Assembly: GCF_000938265.1 (NCBI RefSeq) | Contig: NZ_JYFC01000001.1 | Span: forward strand, 496,001 to 560,000 | Direction of reading: 5' to 3' | Source of the DNA: Agreia bicolorata | GTDB taxonomy: Bacteria > Actinomycetota > Actinomycetes > Actinomycetales > Microbacteriaceae | DNA: 64,000 bases | Part shown: positions 23,626 to 33,244 of the stretch, piece by piece | How the letters are laid out: each line of letters starts with the position of its first letter | Position numbering within the stretch: the first letter of the stretch is position 1 | Position numbers and translations under genes: made by a program | The notes under the pieces: generated by a model | The model's database searches: none | Seen by the model: only the letters and a program-made list of their open reading frames with translations | What the model was told of the DNA's origin: nothing

Positions 23626-24612
23626 TCAGGCTGTGGCGAGCCTAGCCAGTGCACGCACTCCCGCACTGAACTGGTCTAGCTTCAACCGGACGTGGCCGTT
23701 TTGAAGGGCCTGACCGCTCACACCGATCTCACTCAGTTTCAATTCCATGAGCGAATCGGGTACCAGCCGCGGTGTCGTCTTGTTCGTCCACGGCCACCGC
23801 GCAAGGGCAGCTGTATCGTTCGAAGCAGCCCATTTGACGTAGAAGTCCGGTTGATACTCGGGGTCATCGACAACTTCTACGATCGCATAACAGTCTCCCG
23901 TCGCCTTGGCACAGATGAATACGAGGTCCCCGGCTCGAAATCCGGGCTTGCCCTTCTTGGGACTTGCGAACCAGGATTGTTCTCGCCATCCATCTAGTGC
24001 AGGTTCGCCGTATTCCAGCTTCAGCCACAACGACCTCTGAGGATCCCGCGCGTCAAGAAGGAGGCGCTCTGCGAGCTGAAGTGCAGAGCTGGCGTCCAGC
24101 GTCTTGTCCTGAGTCCGCCCGATGCGTCCGACGTTCTTCGCCTCGTTCAGTAACTCCTCAAGGTCCGTACGCATGACCGTTTTTGCGGGCCACGAAACGG
24201 TAATCCGGTGCGCTTCGTCAGCTTGCTCATTTGTCAAATGAACTCCCAGTTCTCGGTTCGCGCTGGTGGAAAAACCAAGTCCGGAACCCGTGAGATTTGC
24301 AGACCCCACCATTGCTTTCGAACCCACGATGAAGCACTTGGCGTGCAACCGTTCGGTGTGACGAATCTCAACCCCTGCATCGAGCAAAAGGTGAAGTCCC
24401 TGCACGGAGAGATATCCGTTGGCTACTGCGCTCGGATTCAAAGTAGTGGAGAGCACGAACGAGTGCGTCGATCTATCGGCAGCATCGGAAAGTTGACGGC
24501 ACACTTCATACGAGAGAAAAGGGCTCGTGACAAGAACTGGCCCGTCCGGCGCCGAAAGCGCCTCACTTATCCATGCGTGAGCGTGCTCGATCAGTTGTGA
24601 GGCGTTGGTCAT
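23626..24612 (-). CDS. Phospholipase D-like nuclease fused to EVE/PUA-like domain (putative restriction or defence protein)
   Basis: 328 residues. The N-terminal half is a PLD-superfamily domain with HAK (90-92) and GSANLTGSG (103-111), the HxK...GSAN pattern of PLD-type DNA nucleases. The classical Asp of HKD is absent. After a helical linker (about 150-195), residues about 205-290 (SPKKGKPGFRAGDLVFICAK...YVKWAASN) resemble EVE/PUA-like modules that bind modified bases. PLD plus a modified-base reader fits a modification-dependent restriction factor. This is an inference; no partner gene is present. G+C is lower than in the neighbours, and a gene remnant follows at 24699-24797, suggesting horizontal acquisition. 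Confidence 0.72.
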   Translation of the reverse strand: MTNASQLIEHAHAWISEALSAPDGPVLVTSPFLSYEVCRQLSDAADRSTHSFVLSTTLNPSAVANGYLSVQGLHLLLDAGVEIRHTERLHAKCFIVGSKAMVGSANLTGSGLGFSTSANRELGVHLTNEQADEAHRITVSWPAKTVMRTDLEELLNEAKNVGRIGRTQDKTLDASSALQLAERLLLDARDPQRSLWLKLEYGEPALDGWREQSWFASPKKGKPGFRAGDLVFICAKATGDCYAIVEVVDDPEYQPDFYVKWAASNDTAALARWPWTNKTTPRLVPDSLMELKLSEIGVSGQALQNGHVRLKLDQFSAGVRALARLATA

Positions 24613-24698
24613 ATAGGCAGCATAGACACAGCGCAGCTTTAGAAGTCAGACTGATTTTTATTTATTCGAAAGTTTCCAATGGCGTCGATGGGGTTGCC

Positions 24699-24797
24699 TC
24701 AGCGCCCAGTCAGGATCTTTCCTTCATGCGGCTCACCGAGATAAGCGTCAATCACCGTATCGCCAGAAATGAAGACCTTCGTGACGCGCAAGTACTC
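24699..24797 (-). pseudogene. 3' remnant of an unidentified gene
   Basis: A minus-strand frame of 32 codons, EYLRVTKVFISGDTVIDAYL and onward to KILTGR then TGA, looks like real protein sequence but is cut off by an in-frame TAG directly upstream. There is no start or Shine-Dalgarno. It lies between ychF and the PLD gene and is probably the tail of a deleted gene. Origin unknown. Confidence 0.35.
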
Positions 24798-24813
24798 CTA
24801 GCGCCACTGCCAG

Positions 24814-25887
24814 CTACACGTTGAAGCGGAACTCCACGACGTCGCCGTCCTGCATCGTGTAGTCCTTGCCCTCGATACGCGCCTTGCCCTTGGCACGCGC
24901 CTCAGCGATCGACCCGGTCTCCACCAGGTCCTCGAAGCCGATGACCTCGGCCTTGATGAAACCCTTCTCGAAGTCGGTGTGAATGACGCCGGCCGCCTGA
25001 GGCGCCTTGGCGCCCTTCGGGATGGTCCAGGCGCGGGTCTCCTTCGGGCCAGCCGTGAGGTAGGTCTGCAGTCCGAGGGTGTCGAAGCCGATGCGGGCGA
25101 GCTGGTCGAGGCCGCTCTCCTCCTGGCCCGTCGACTCGAGCAGCTCGGCCGCGTCGGCAGGGTCGAGGTCGATGAGCTCGGATTCGAGCTTCGCGTCGAG
25201 GAAGATCGCGTGAGCGGGGGCGACGAGAGCGGCCAGCTCATCGAGCTTCGCCTTGTCACCCAAAACGCCCTCGTCGATGTTGAAGACGTAGATGAAGGGC
25301 TTGGCGGTCAGCAGACCGAGCTCGCGGATCGGCTCCAGGTCGATCGTCGACGCTGACAACGGCTTGCCCGTGTCCAGCCACTCGCGCGCCGCCTTGACGG
25401 CAACGAGAGTCGACGGGTCGGCCTTCTTGCCCTTGACCTCTTTCTCGAAACGGGCTTCCGCCTTCTCGAGAGTCTGCAGATCGGCGAGGATCAGCTCGGT
25501 GTTGATCGTCTCGAGGTCGCTCGCCGCGTCGACCTTGCCGTCGACGTGCACGACGTCTTCGTCGGTGAATCCGCGCACGACCTGCGCGATCGCATCCGCT
25601 TCACGAATATTTGCGAGGAACTTGTTGCCGAGGCCCTCGCCCTCGCTCGCACCCTTGACGATGCCGGCGATATCGACGAACGACACGGGGGCGGGCAGGA
25701 TGCGCTCGCTTCCGAAGATGTCGGCGAGAGCGGCGAGCCGCGCGTCGGGAAGATTGACCACACCCACGTTCGGCTCGATGGTCGCGAACGGGTAGTTCGC
25801 CGCGAGCACCTGATTCTTGGTCAGGGCGTTGAACAGGGTGGACTTGCCGACATTGGGCAGACCGACGATTGCAATAGTGAGAGCCAC
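24814..25887 (-). CDS. ychF: Redox-regulated/ribosome-binding GTPase YchF (Obg-like)
   Basis: 357 residues with G1 GLPNVGKS near the N-terminus, the YchF-specific SERILPAPVSFVDIAGIVKGASEGEGLGN region, and a C-terminal TGS domain ending GDVVEFRFNV. It hydrolyses ATP/GTP and binds ribosomes. GTG at 25885-25887 gives the conserved ALTIAIVGLPNVG start; an ATG two codons upstream is possible. It diverges from the exonuclease gene 75 nt away. Confidence 0.95.
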   Translation of the reverse strand: MALTIAIVGLPNVGKSTLFNALTKNQVLAANYPFATIEPNVGVVNLPDARLAALADIFGSERILPAPVSFVDIAGIVKGASEGEGLGNKFLANIREADAIAQVVRGFTDEDVVHVDGKVDAASDLETINTELILADLQTLEKAEARFEKEVKGKKADPSTLVAVKAAREWLDTGKPLSASTIDLEPIRELGLLTAKPFIYVFNIDEGVLGDKAKLDELAALVAPAHAIFLDAKLESELIDLDPADAAELLESTGQEESGLDQLARIGFDTLGLQTYLTAGPKETRAWTIPKGAKAPQAAGVIHTDFEKGFIKAEVIGFEDLVETGSIAEARAKGKARIEGKDYTMQDGDVVEFRFNV

Positions 25888-25961
25888 GAGCATCCATCGT
25901 ACTTGCCCGGCGCGCGGCTCCCTTCGAAACGACGGTCGGCGCAGCATGAGAACATCGATGC

Positions 25962-26552
25962 GTGCCCCTGAATTTCACTGCCATCGACTTCGAGACCGCC
26001 AACTCCTACCGAGAGTCCGCGTGTTCGGTGGGTCTCGTGAAGGTGCGCGACGGCGTGGTCGTCGACGAGACTTCGTGGTTCATCAAGCCTGAGATCGGCT
26101 TCGACGAGTTCTTGCCCTGGAACACGAAGATCCACGGCATCTACAGCGAAGACGTGCAAGATGCTCGCGGCTGGGAGGAACAGCTCGACGAGCTCGTCGA
26201 CTTCGTGGGAGACGATCACTTCGTGGCGCACAACGCGGCCTTCGACATGGCCGTCATCCGCGCTGCCAGCGCGGCCGCCCGCGTGGAATGCCCGCCGAAC
26301 GCCTACGCGTGCAGCCTGCAGATCGCCCGCAAGACCTACTCGCTCGACTCGTATCGCCTGCCGGTGGCGGCGATGGCGGCGGGCTTCGAAGACTTCAGAC
26401 ACCACGACGCGTTGGCGGATGCCGAGGCGTGCGCGGCGATCATCATTCATGCGGCCGAACGTCACGAGGTGAACTCGATCGAGACCCTCGCCGGGGCCGC
26501 CGGCGTGAAGATCTCGCAGCTTCGACCGGTGGCCGTCGCTCCCGTTATCTGA
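25962..26552 (+). CDS. DnaQ-like DEDDh 3'-5' exonuclease
   Basis: 196 residues. ExoI FTAIDFETANS (Asp and Glu), ExoII HNAAFDMAV, and ExoIII HHDALADAEA (His and Asp) complete the DEDDh catalytic set. It resembles free-standing epsilon-like exonucleases rather than PolC. GTG start. The next gene, rmuC, is on the same strand 51 nt downstream, a plausible DNA-repair pair. Confidence 0.9.
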   Translation: MPLNFTAIDFETANSYRESACSVGLVKVRDGVVVDETSWFIKPEIGFDEFLPWNTKIHGIYSEDVQDARGWEEQLDELVDFVGDDHFVAHNAAFDMAVIRAASAAARVECPPNAYACSLQIARKTYSLDSYRLPVAAMAAGFEDFRHHDALADAEACAAIIIHAAERHEVNSIETLAGAAGVKISQLRPVAVAPVI

Positions 26553-26603
26553 CGCGCGGCCGATTCTTCCGGCGATGTCGGAGGTCGGTGCGAGACTTCC
26601 CGC

Positions 26604-27848
26604 ATGGATCCCATACTCGCTCTGGTGCTCGGTCTGCTCATCGGCGTGGCGCTCGGCGGCGCCATCGGTTGGATGCTTCGCGCAAGCCGCATTCCGCAGG
26701 TCGACCCCCGGCCCATGGCTGAGCTTCAGGCCCGCTCCGCAGCGGCCGAGGCGACCATCGCTGGTCTGCACGAACAGCTCGACCTGCAGGTCGGGCGCAT
26801 CAGCGAGTTCCAACAGAGAATTCGCGAGATGAGCGAGGCCGAGGCCGAACGGGTGAGTTCCGACGGCCGAGTGCTCCTGGCTCTCAGCCCCGTGGCCGAG
26901 AGCCTGCGTCTGGTGCAACGCAAAGTCTCCGAGCTCGAAGAGCAGCGCCAGAAGCAGCACGGCGAACTCAGCGAGCAGCTGCGCAGCGCGACCGAGTCGG
27001 AAGAACGGCTGCGAAGCACTGCGGAGTCGCTCGCGTCGGCGCTGCGGTCGAACAGCACCCGCGGTGTATGGGGAGAGACCCAACTGCGCCGGGTTGTCGA
27101 GGCCGCCGGCCTGATCGAGCGCGTCGACTTCGATGTTCAGACAAGCATCGTGGGGTCGTCAGGAGCAGGCCGCCCCGACATGGTCGTGCATCTTCCCGGC
27201 GGCAAGAACATCGCCGTCGACGCAAAGGTTCCCTTCGACGCCTACCTCGAGGCCAGCCTGATTCCCGCCACCGCAACGGGGGCTGACGGCGCTGAGAGAG
27301 ACCGACTCATGAAGCGCCATGTGAAGGCTGTGCGAGACCACATCACGACGCTGAGCAACAAGGGCTACTGGACTGGCCTCGAGGCCTCCCCCGAGCTCGT
27401 GATCGCCTTCATCCCGAGCGAGTCCCTCGTGTCGAGCGCTCTCGAGGCTGATCCGAGCATCATGGAGTTCGCCTTCTCGCGCAAGGTGGCGCTGGCGTCG
27501 CCCGTCACCCTGTGGTCGGTTCTGAAAACCGTGGCCTACAGCTGGCAGCAAGACGTGCTGACTCACGACGCAAAGGTTCTCTTCGATCTGAGCCGTGAGC
27601 TGTACACGCGCCTGGCGACCACCGCCACCCACGCAGAAAAGCTCGGCCGCTCAATCGAACGCAGCGTGCGCGATTACAACTCATTCGTGGGTTCGCTCGA
27701 ACGACAGGTGTTCCCGACGGCGCGAAAGCTCAACGCGCTCGACGAGTCGACTGTTCTCGGCATGCTCCCCACGATCGAGGAGCAACGCCGAGAGCTGTCG
27801 AGCTACGAGCTGGTGGCCGAACTCGAGAAGAGTGACCCGGCCGCCTAG
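26604..27848 (+). CDS. rmuC: DNA recombination protein RmuC
   Basis: 414 residues. An N-terminal membrane helix (MDPILALVLGLLIGVALGGAIG) precedes a coiled coil to about 150, then the RmuC nuclease-fold domain (RGVWGETQLRRVVEAAGL, RPDMVVHLPGGKNIAVDAKVPFDAYLEA). RmuC limits inversions at short repeats in E. coli. The length matches the family. It ends next to the convergent glpX gene, where a 17-bp tandem repeat covers both 3' ends. Confidence 0.94.
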   Translation: MDPILALVLGLLIGVALGGAIGWMLRASRIPQVDPRPMAELQARSAAAEATIAGLHEQLDLQVGRISEFQQRIREMSEAEAERVSSDGRVLLALSPVAESLRLVQRKVSELEEQRQKQHGELSEQLRSATESEERLRSTAESLASALRSNSTRGVWGETQLRRVVEAAGLIERVDFDVQTSIVGSSGAGRPDMVVHLPGGKNIAVDAKVPFDAYLEASLIPATATGADGAERDRLMKRHVKAVRDHITTLSNKGYWTGLEASPELVIAFIPSESLVSSALEADPSIMEFAFSRKVALASPVTLWSVLKTVAYSWQQDVLTHDAKVLFDLSRELYTRLATTATHAEKLGRSIERSVRDYNSFVGSLERQVFPTARKLNALDESTVLGMLPTIEEQRRELSSYELVAELEKSDPAA

Positions 27849-27850
27849 CA

Positions 27851-27884
27851 CCGTCGAGGGCCTAGAACCGTCGAGGGCCTAGAA
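27851..27884. repeat. 17-bp tandem duplication at glpX 3' end
   Basis: CCGTCGAGGGCCTAGAA occurs twice (27851-27867, 27868-27884). Each unit contains the antisense stop codon CTA, and the copy nearer to glpX provides the gene's stop. Confidence 0.85.
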
Positions 27885-28865
27885 CCACTTGTCGGCGATG
27901 TGGTCGGCCACGATGCGGCGGATGGTTCCCGAGCGGCTGCGCAGAACCAGGCTCTCGGTGCGAATGATGGGGCCCTTCTTACGCACACCGGCCACCAGGC
28001 CGCCATCCGTCACACCCGTCGCCACGAACATGGTGTTGTTGCCCCTCACCAAATCGTCGGCCTCGTAGACGCGGTCGACATCGAGTCCAGCATCGATCGC
28101 GCGCTGGCGCTCCTCGTCGGTTTTCGGCAACAGACGACCCTGTATGAGCCCGCCGAGCGCCTTGATGGCGCAGGCGGTGACGATGCCCTCCGGGCTGCCG
28201 CCAATGCCCACGCACATATCTGTTCTCGTCTCGTAACGAGCGGCGTTGATGCCGCCGGCCACGTCGCCGTCGAGAAGCAGGCGGGTTCCGGCGCCGGCGG
28301 CACGGATCTCTTCGATCAGGCCGACGTGTCGAGGGCGGTCGAGCACGGCGACCTTGATGTCTGAGACGTCTTTGCCCTTCGCCTTTGCCAGCGCGCGAAT
28401 GTTGTCGCCGATCGGGCGGTCGATGTCGATCACGCCGACGCCCTCCGGACCGGTGACGATCTTGTCCATGTAGAAGACGCTCGAGGCGTCGAGCATAGTT
28501 CCGCGGTCGGAGACGGCGATGACCGAGAGGGCATTCTGGCGCCCGGCGGCCGTGAGGCTCGTTCCATCGATCGGATCGACAGCGATGTCGCAGGCTGGTC
28601 CGCGCCCGTTGCCTACGTGCTCACCGTTGAACAGCATCGGCGCTTCGTCTTTCTCGCCCTCGCCGATCACCACGACGCCGTCGAAGTTGACCGTGGTGAG
28701 GAAGGCGCGCATCGCGTCGACCGCGGCGCCGTCAGCGGCGAGCTTGTCGCCCCGACCGATGAACGGGTAGGCCCGAATCGAGGCGGCCTCCGTGGCGCGC
28801 ACGAGTTCCATGGCGAGGTTGCGGTCGGGGTGAAGATAGAGAGCGTCGTTTTCGGTATTCGTCAT
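27879..28865 (-). CDS. glpX: Class II fructose-1,6-bisphosphatase
   Basis: 328 residues. GEGEKDEAPMLF and DPIDGTSLTA are the metal and phosphate-binding motifs of GlpX, the gluconeogenic FBPase of actinobacteria. ATG at 28863-28865 has GAGG six bases upstream; the longer frame to 28982 is unsupported. It diverges from fbaA, whose product acts on the same metabolite, so the 163-bp gap likely holds both promoters. Confidence 0.96.
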   Translation of the reverse strand: MTNTENDALYLHPDRNLAMELVRATEAASIRAYPFIGRGDKLAADGAAVDAMRAFLTTVNFDGVVVIGEGEKDEAPMLFNGEHVGNGRGPACDIAVDPIDGTSLTAAGRQNALSVIAVSDRGTMLDASSVFYMDKIVTGPEGVGVIDIDRPIGDNIRALAKAKGKDVSDIKVAVLDRPRHVGLIEEIRAAGAGTRLLLDGDVAGGINAARYETRTDMCVGIGGSPEGIVTACAIKALGGLIQGRLLPKTDEERQRAIDAGLDVDRVYEADDLVRGNNTMFVATGVTDGGLVAGVRKKGPIIRTESLVLRSRSGTIRRIVADHIADKWF

Positions 28866-29028
28866 TGCAGACCTCACAGAATTCGGTGCCACGTGACGGC
28901 TCCTGTCGCGCGTCATCGCCTGGCTACTCCAGAGTAGCGGTGGGCCTCTCCCGCCCGCTGTGCACGTTCTCCCACTCCACAAGATGAGCCTCCCCTAGGA
29001 TGAAGTCGCGTAGACACAAGGAGAAATC

Positions 29029-30057
29029 ATGCCCATCGCAACGCCCGACCAGTACGCCCAGATGCTCGACACCGCGAAGGCGAAGGGATTCGCCTATCCC
29101 GCGTTCAACGTGTCGTCGTCGCAGACCCTCAATGCTGTCCTCCAGGGGCTCACCGAGGCCGAGTCCGACGGAATCATCCAGGTGACCACGGGCGGCGCGG
29201 ACTACTTCGCCGGCCACACCCGCAGCGGAGCACGCGCCACGGGCGCCCTGGCATTCGCGGCGTTCGCGCACGAAGTCGCCAAGAACTACCCGGTGACTGT
29301 CGCGCTGCACACCGACCACTGCCCGAAGAATGCTCTCGAGAGCTTCGTCCTTCCGCTCATCGCGGCATCCGAGGCCGAGGTCAAGGCCGGTCGTAACCCG
29401 ATCTTCCAGTCGCATATGTGGGACGGCTCGGCCGTTCCTCTTGCCGAGAACCTCGAGATCGCCCAGGACATGATCGCTCGCACCCGCGCCATCAACGCCA
29501 TCCTCGAGGTCGAGATCGGCGTCGTCGGCGGCGAAGAAGACGGTGTCAGCCACGACATCAACGAACACCTCTACACCACCGTCGACGACGCGATCGCGAC
29601 CGTCGAGGCTCTGGGGCTCGGAGAGAAGGGCCGCTACATGGCCGCTCTCACGTTCGGAAACGTGCACGGCGTCTACAAGCCGGGCAACGTCAAGCTGCGC
29701 CCTGAACTCCTCAAAGAGATCCAGGACGGCGTGCAGGCGAAGTACGGAACCGGCCCCCTGCCCTTCGACCTCGTCTTCCACGGCGGCTCCGGCTCGACCG
29801 ACGCCGAGATCTCCGAAGCCGTCGCGAACGGTGTGATCAAGATGAACATCGACACCGACACGCAGTACGCCTTCAGCCGCTCGGTGGCAGACACCGTGCT
29901 TAAGAACTACGACGGCTTCCTGAAGGTCGACGGCGAGGTCGGAAACAAGAAGGTCTACGACCCGCGCTCGTGGGGCAAGCTGGCCGAGACGGCCATGGCC
30001 GCCCGCGTCATCGAGGCGACCCACCAGCTCGGCTCCGCCGGCAACTCGGGCAAGTAG
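29029..30057 (+). CDS. fbaA: Class II fructose-bisphosphate aldolase
   Basis: 342 residues. VALHTDHCPKN contains zinc ligands, and VFHGGSGSTDAEI and VIKMNIDTDTQYAFSR are the other active-site blocks of class IIA aldolases. A strong AGGAGA lies 5 nt before the ATG. It cleaves fructose-1,6-bisphosphate in glycolysis and runs in reverse with GlpX in gluconeogenesis. The next membrane-protein gene starts 13 nt after the stop. Confidence 0.97.
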   Translation: MPIATPDQYAQMLDTAKAKGFAYPAFNVSSSQTLNAVLQGLTEAESDGIIQVTTGGADYFAGHTRSGARATGALAFAAFAHEVAKNYPVTVALHTDHCPKNALESFVLPLIAASEAEVKAGRNPIFQSHMWDGSAVPLAENLEIAQDMIARTRAINAILEVEIGVVGGEEDGVSHDINEHLYTTVDDAIATVEALGLGEKGRYMAALTFGNVHGVYKPGNVKLRPELLKEIQDGVQAKYGTGPLPFDLVFHGGSGSTDAEISEAVANGVIKMNIDTDTQYAFSRSVADTVLKNYDGFLKVDGEVGNKKVYDPRSWGKLAETAMAARVIEATHQLGSAGNSGK

Positions 30058-30070
30058 ACCGCGGCTTTCG

Positions 30071-30598
30071 ATGACAGACAACAGGCCCACCCCTCGCTAC
30101 GGCGAACTCGCGCCCGAGGGGTGGGTCTGGTCTCCTCCGGTCGATCCGCGCAAGACCGAGGCCGAAAGCGCAGGCACGGCTCCGGATGAGGCTGCCGCCG
30201 ACAACGTGGCCTCGGCAGCCTCCTCGACCGCTCCGTACCGCGTACTCGACGCCTCGATCTCCGTGTTCCTGCTCGTGACCGCGGTGATGATCAGCTCATC
30301 GAGCGTGCCCTCGCTGTTCGATCTGCGCAGCACGCTCGAGATGTTCTACGCCGATCGTGGCCTGGGCGACTACGGCGGCGGCTCCGCTGTCGATATCGCG
30401 GGCGCCATAGCCGCGATCGCTCAGCTCGTTCTGCTCGCCGCCACGATCTGGCTCACGGTTCGACTCATCGGTCAAAGGCGCCGATCGTGGCCCGTTCCTC
30501 TGCTCATGGGCGCCCTCGCCCTGATCGTGACGTTCGGATGCGTGGCCCTGGCTCTCGTGGCAGATCCGGGATTGCTCTCGAGCCTCAGCGCAAGCTGA
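30071..30598 (+). CDS. Small membrane protein (DUF6264-like), function unknown
   Basis: 175 residues. A Pro/Ala-rich soluble N-terminus starting with RYGELAPEGWVW is followed by three or four hydrophobic helices (about 58-80, 105-135, 145-170). The RYGELAPEGW start resembles small proteins common in Microbacteriaceae. It is likely co-transcribed with fbaA. It ends 6 bp before the convergent ispH stop. Confidence 0.65.
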   Translation: MTDNRPTPRYGELAPEGWVWSPPVDPRKTEAESAGTAPDEAAADNVASAASSTAPYRVLDASISVFLLVTAVMISSSSVPSLFDLRSTLEMFYADRGLGDYGGGSAVDIAGAIAAIAQLVLLAATIWLTVRLIGQRRRSWPVPLLMGALALIVTFGCVALALVADPGLLSSLSAS

Positions 30599-30604
30599 CC
30601 AGTT

Positions 30605-31645
30605 CTACTCCGCGCCAGACCGGCGTCCGCCGAGTGCTCGAGCGTCATTCTTGCCGGTCATGTCTTTGCGCAGCTCTTTCGGCAGCGAGAAGATCAGATC
30701 TTCTTCGGCGGTGATAACGGTCTCGACGTCACCGTAGCCGGCGCCGGCGAGCTCGTCGAGCAGATCCTGTACGAGTACCTCAGGCACTGAAGCGCCACTC
30801 GTGACACCAACGGTGTTGACGCCGTCGAGCCACTCCTGCTTCACCTCGTGCGCATAGTCGACCCGGTAAGCCGCCTTTGCGCCGTATTCGAGCGCGACCT
30901 CGACGAGACGCACGGAGTTGGACGAATTGGCAGAGCCGACAACGATGACCAGATCGGCGTTCTTGGCGACCTTCTTGATGGCCACCTGCCGATTCTGCGT
31001 GGCGTAGCAGATGTCGTCGCTGGGCGGGTCTTGAAGGTTGGGAAACCGTGCGCGGAGCCGGTTGACCGTCTCCATCGTCTCGTCGACCGACAACGTGGTT
31101 TGCGACAGCCAGACGACCTTGTCTGGATCGCGAACGACGACGGTGTCTGCCTCGTCGGGGCTGCCGACGAGGGTTGTGTGCTCGGGAGCTTCGCCGGCCG
31201 TGCCCTCGACCTCTTCATGCCCTTCGTGCCCGATCAGCAGAATCTCGAAGTCGTCTCGGGCGAAACGCACGGCCTCGCGGTGCACCTTGGTGACGAGCGG
31301 GCACGTCGCGTCGATGGCCTGAAGTCCGCGATCGGCGGCTCCCTGAACGACGGCGGGCGACACTCCGTGGGCGCTGAAGACCACGTGGGCGCCCGGCGGA
31401 ACCTCGTCGACCTCCTCGACGAAGATCGCTCCGCGCTTCTCGAGCGTCTGCACGACGTGGATGTTGTGCACGATCTGCTTGCGCACGTAGACGGGAGCAC
31501 CATAGTGCTCAAGAGCCTTCTCGACAGCGACAACGGCGCGGTCTACTCCTGCACAGTAGCCTCGAGGTGCTGCGAGCAGCACCTTCTTCTCCCCGGTGAC
31601 GGGGGTATCCTTTAGCCTGTTTCTTACGCCGGGAATCCTCGGCAT
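30605..31645 (-). CDS. ispH: 4-hydroxy-3-methylbut-2-enyl diphosphate reductase
   Basis: 346 residues. Three [4Fe-4S]-ligand Cys are visible in [19 protein letters not shown] and [10 protein letters not shown]. It is the last enzyme of the MEP pathway, giving IPP and DMAPP, and so feeds UppS encoded at 38322-39107. ATG at 31643-31645 is chosen; an upstream GTG at 31672 is in frame but its GGAGGG touches the codon, so the true start is uncertain. A far longer upstream frame is antisense to xseA and rejected. Confidence 0.95.
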   Translation of the reverse strand: MPRIPGVRNRLKDTPVTGEKKVLLAAPRGYCAGVDRAVVAVEKALEHYGAPVYVRKQIVHNIHVVQTLEKRGAIFVEEVDEVPPGAHVVFSAHGVSPAVVQGAADRGLQAIDATCPLVTKVHREAVRFARDDFEILLIGHEGHEEVEGTAGEAPEHTTLVGSPDEADTVVVRDPDKVVWLSQTTLSVDETMETVNRLRARFPNLQDPPSDDICYATQNRQVAIKKVAKNADLVIVVGSANSSNSVRLVEVALEYGAKAAYRVDYAHEVKQEWLDGVNTVGVTSGASVPEVLVQDLLDELAGAGYGDVETVITAEEDLIFSLPKELRKDMTGKNDARALGGRRSGAE

Positions 31646-31738
31646 CGGCAGACTTATAGTGGCTTGGCTCACCCCTCCATGGTAACCGTGAAAACTCGGT
31701 GGTCGGCCGTCGCAGAACCACGCGCAGGGAGCACCCGC

Positions 31739-33001
31739 ATGACAGACGCCCCACAGGCCGACGCCCCGGCGACTCTCGAGAACCCGTGGCCCGTCGCACT
31801 GCTCTCGAGCAAGATCAAGGGCTACATCGAAAGACTCGGCACCGCGTGGGTCGAAGGTCAGATCACGCAATGGGGCGTCTCCGGCTCGAATGTCTACGGA
31901 AAGCTGCGTGATGTCACCGACGACGTCACCATCGGATTCACCATCTGGTCGAGTGTTCGCGGCAGAATTCCCGACGACCTCAAACAGGGCGACCGAGTCG
32001 TCGCCCTTGTGAAGCCGAACTACTGGCTCAAGGGCGGCACCCTCACGATGCAGGTGTTCGAGATGCGCCACGTGGGGCTGGGCGACCTGCTGGAGCGACT
32101 CGAGCGACTGAGGCGACAACTCGCATCCGAAGGCCTTTTCGACGCGTCGAGAAAAAAGCGTCTCCCGTTCCTGCCGCACTGCGTTGGGCTGATCACGGGC
32201 AAAGACAGCGATGCCGAGAAAGACGTGCTCCGCAACGCACAGCTGCGTTGGCCGTCGGTGGAGTTCCGGGTCGTGCACGCGGCCGTGCAGGGCGAGCGCA
32301 CGCCACGCGAGGTCATCGCGGCCATCCAGCAGCTCGATGCCGACCACGAGGTCGACGTCATCATCATCGCTCGAGGCGGCGGAGACTTCCAGAATCTGCT
32401 CGGCTTCAGCGACGAGGGCGTGGTGCGTGCCGCGGCCGCTGCGTCGACGCCGATCGTCAGCGCGATCGGTCATGAGGCCGATCGCCCTCTGCTCGACGAT
32501 GTGGCAGATCTGCGCGCGTCGACCCCGACGGATGCCGCGAAACGTGTCGTTCCAGACGTTGCTGAGGAGCTGTCCCGAGTGCTCCAGGCCAGGGCGCGGT
32601 TGGGCGTGCGCGTCAACCACGTCATCAAGAACGAAATCGACAGGCTTGCGCAGCTGCGAAGCCGACCCGTGCTTGCCAGTTCGAGCTGGCTTGTCGATGT
32701 GCGCAGTGAAGAACTCACCCGATACGTCGCGCGCGGCAGCGAGCTGGCGTCGCGGGTAGTCGAACGCGCAGACGACAGCACCCGTCAACTGGTCGCGCAT
32801 CTGCGAGCTCTGTCGCCGCAACGAACCCTCGACCGTGGGTACGCCATCGTGCAGCGCGACGACGCCTCGATCGTTCGCGGTCGAGACGAGGCGCCGAGTG
32901 GCGCGACCCTCACGATCACCGTCTCCGATGGAACGATCGGCGCAACGTCGACCGGTGCTCGCAGCCTCTCCGCAGCCGCCGCCCCCTCTCCCGCAGAATA
33001 A
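31739..33001 (+). CDS. xseA: Exodeoxyribonuclease VII large subunit
   Basis: 420 residues. An N-terminal OB-fold ([20 protein letters not shown]) is followed by the catalytic domain with [35 protein letters not shown] and [29 protein letters not shown] at 31739 has AGGGAG upstream. With xseB it forms the exonuclease that degrades single-stranded DNA from both ends. It diverges from ispH. Confidence 0.96.
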   Translation: MTDAPQADAPATLENPWPVALLSSKIKGYIERLGTAWVEGQITQWGVSGSNVYGKLRDVTDDVTIGFTIWSSVRGRIPDDLKQGDRVVALVKPNYWLKGGTLTMQVFEMRHVGLGDLLERLERLRRQLASEGLFDASRKKRLPFLPHCVGLITGKDSDAEKDVLRNAQLRWPSVEFRVVHAAVQGERTPREVIAAIQQLDADHEVDVIIIARGGGDFQNLLGFSDEGVVRAAAAASTPIVSAIGHEADRPLLDDVADLRASTPTDAAKRVVPDVAEELSRVLQARARLGVRVNHVIKNEIDRLAQLRSRPVLASSSWLVDVRSEELTRYVARGSELASRVVERADDSTRQLVAHLRALSPQRTLDRGYAIVQRDDASIVRGRDEAPSGATLTITVSDGTIGATSTGARSLSAAAAPSPAE

Positions 33002-33011
33002 GATTGGAACC

Positions 33012-33242
33012 ATGCCCTCCACAGCGACAACACCGTCGACAGAAGACATCGACGCTCTCAGCTATGAGCAGGCTCGTGACGAACTCGTGCGCGTCGTCAC
33101 CGAACTCGAACAGGGATCGTCGACACTCGAGCAGTCGCTTGCGCTGTGGGAGCGCGGCGAGGCGCTCGCCCGCCGATGCGAGCAGTGGCTGATCGGGGCC
33201 AAGGCTCGCCTTGACGCCGCCCGCCAGTCGGTCGCCGAGTAG
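33012..33242 (+). CDS. xseB: Exodeoxyribonuclease VII small subunit
   Basis: 76 residues starting [20 protein letters not shown]. The body [20 protein letters not shown]...[16 protein letters not shown] is the conserved XseB helix pair that wraps XseA. It starts 10 nt after xseA and ends 2 nt before the DUF4245 gene. Confidence 0.95.
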   Translation: MPSTATTPSTEDIDALSYEQARDELVRVVTELEQGSSTLEQSLALWERGEALARRCEQWLIGAKARLDAARQSVAE

Positions 33243-33244
33243 AG

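Noticed and set aside
24573-24824. 83-codon plus-strand frame beside the PLD gene
   Set aside because: No family pattern or ribosome binding site; overlaps two minus-strand gene ends.
31646-33049. N-terminal extension of the ispH frame
   Set aside because: Lies antisense to xseA; IspH homology begins only near 31645.
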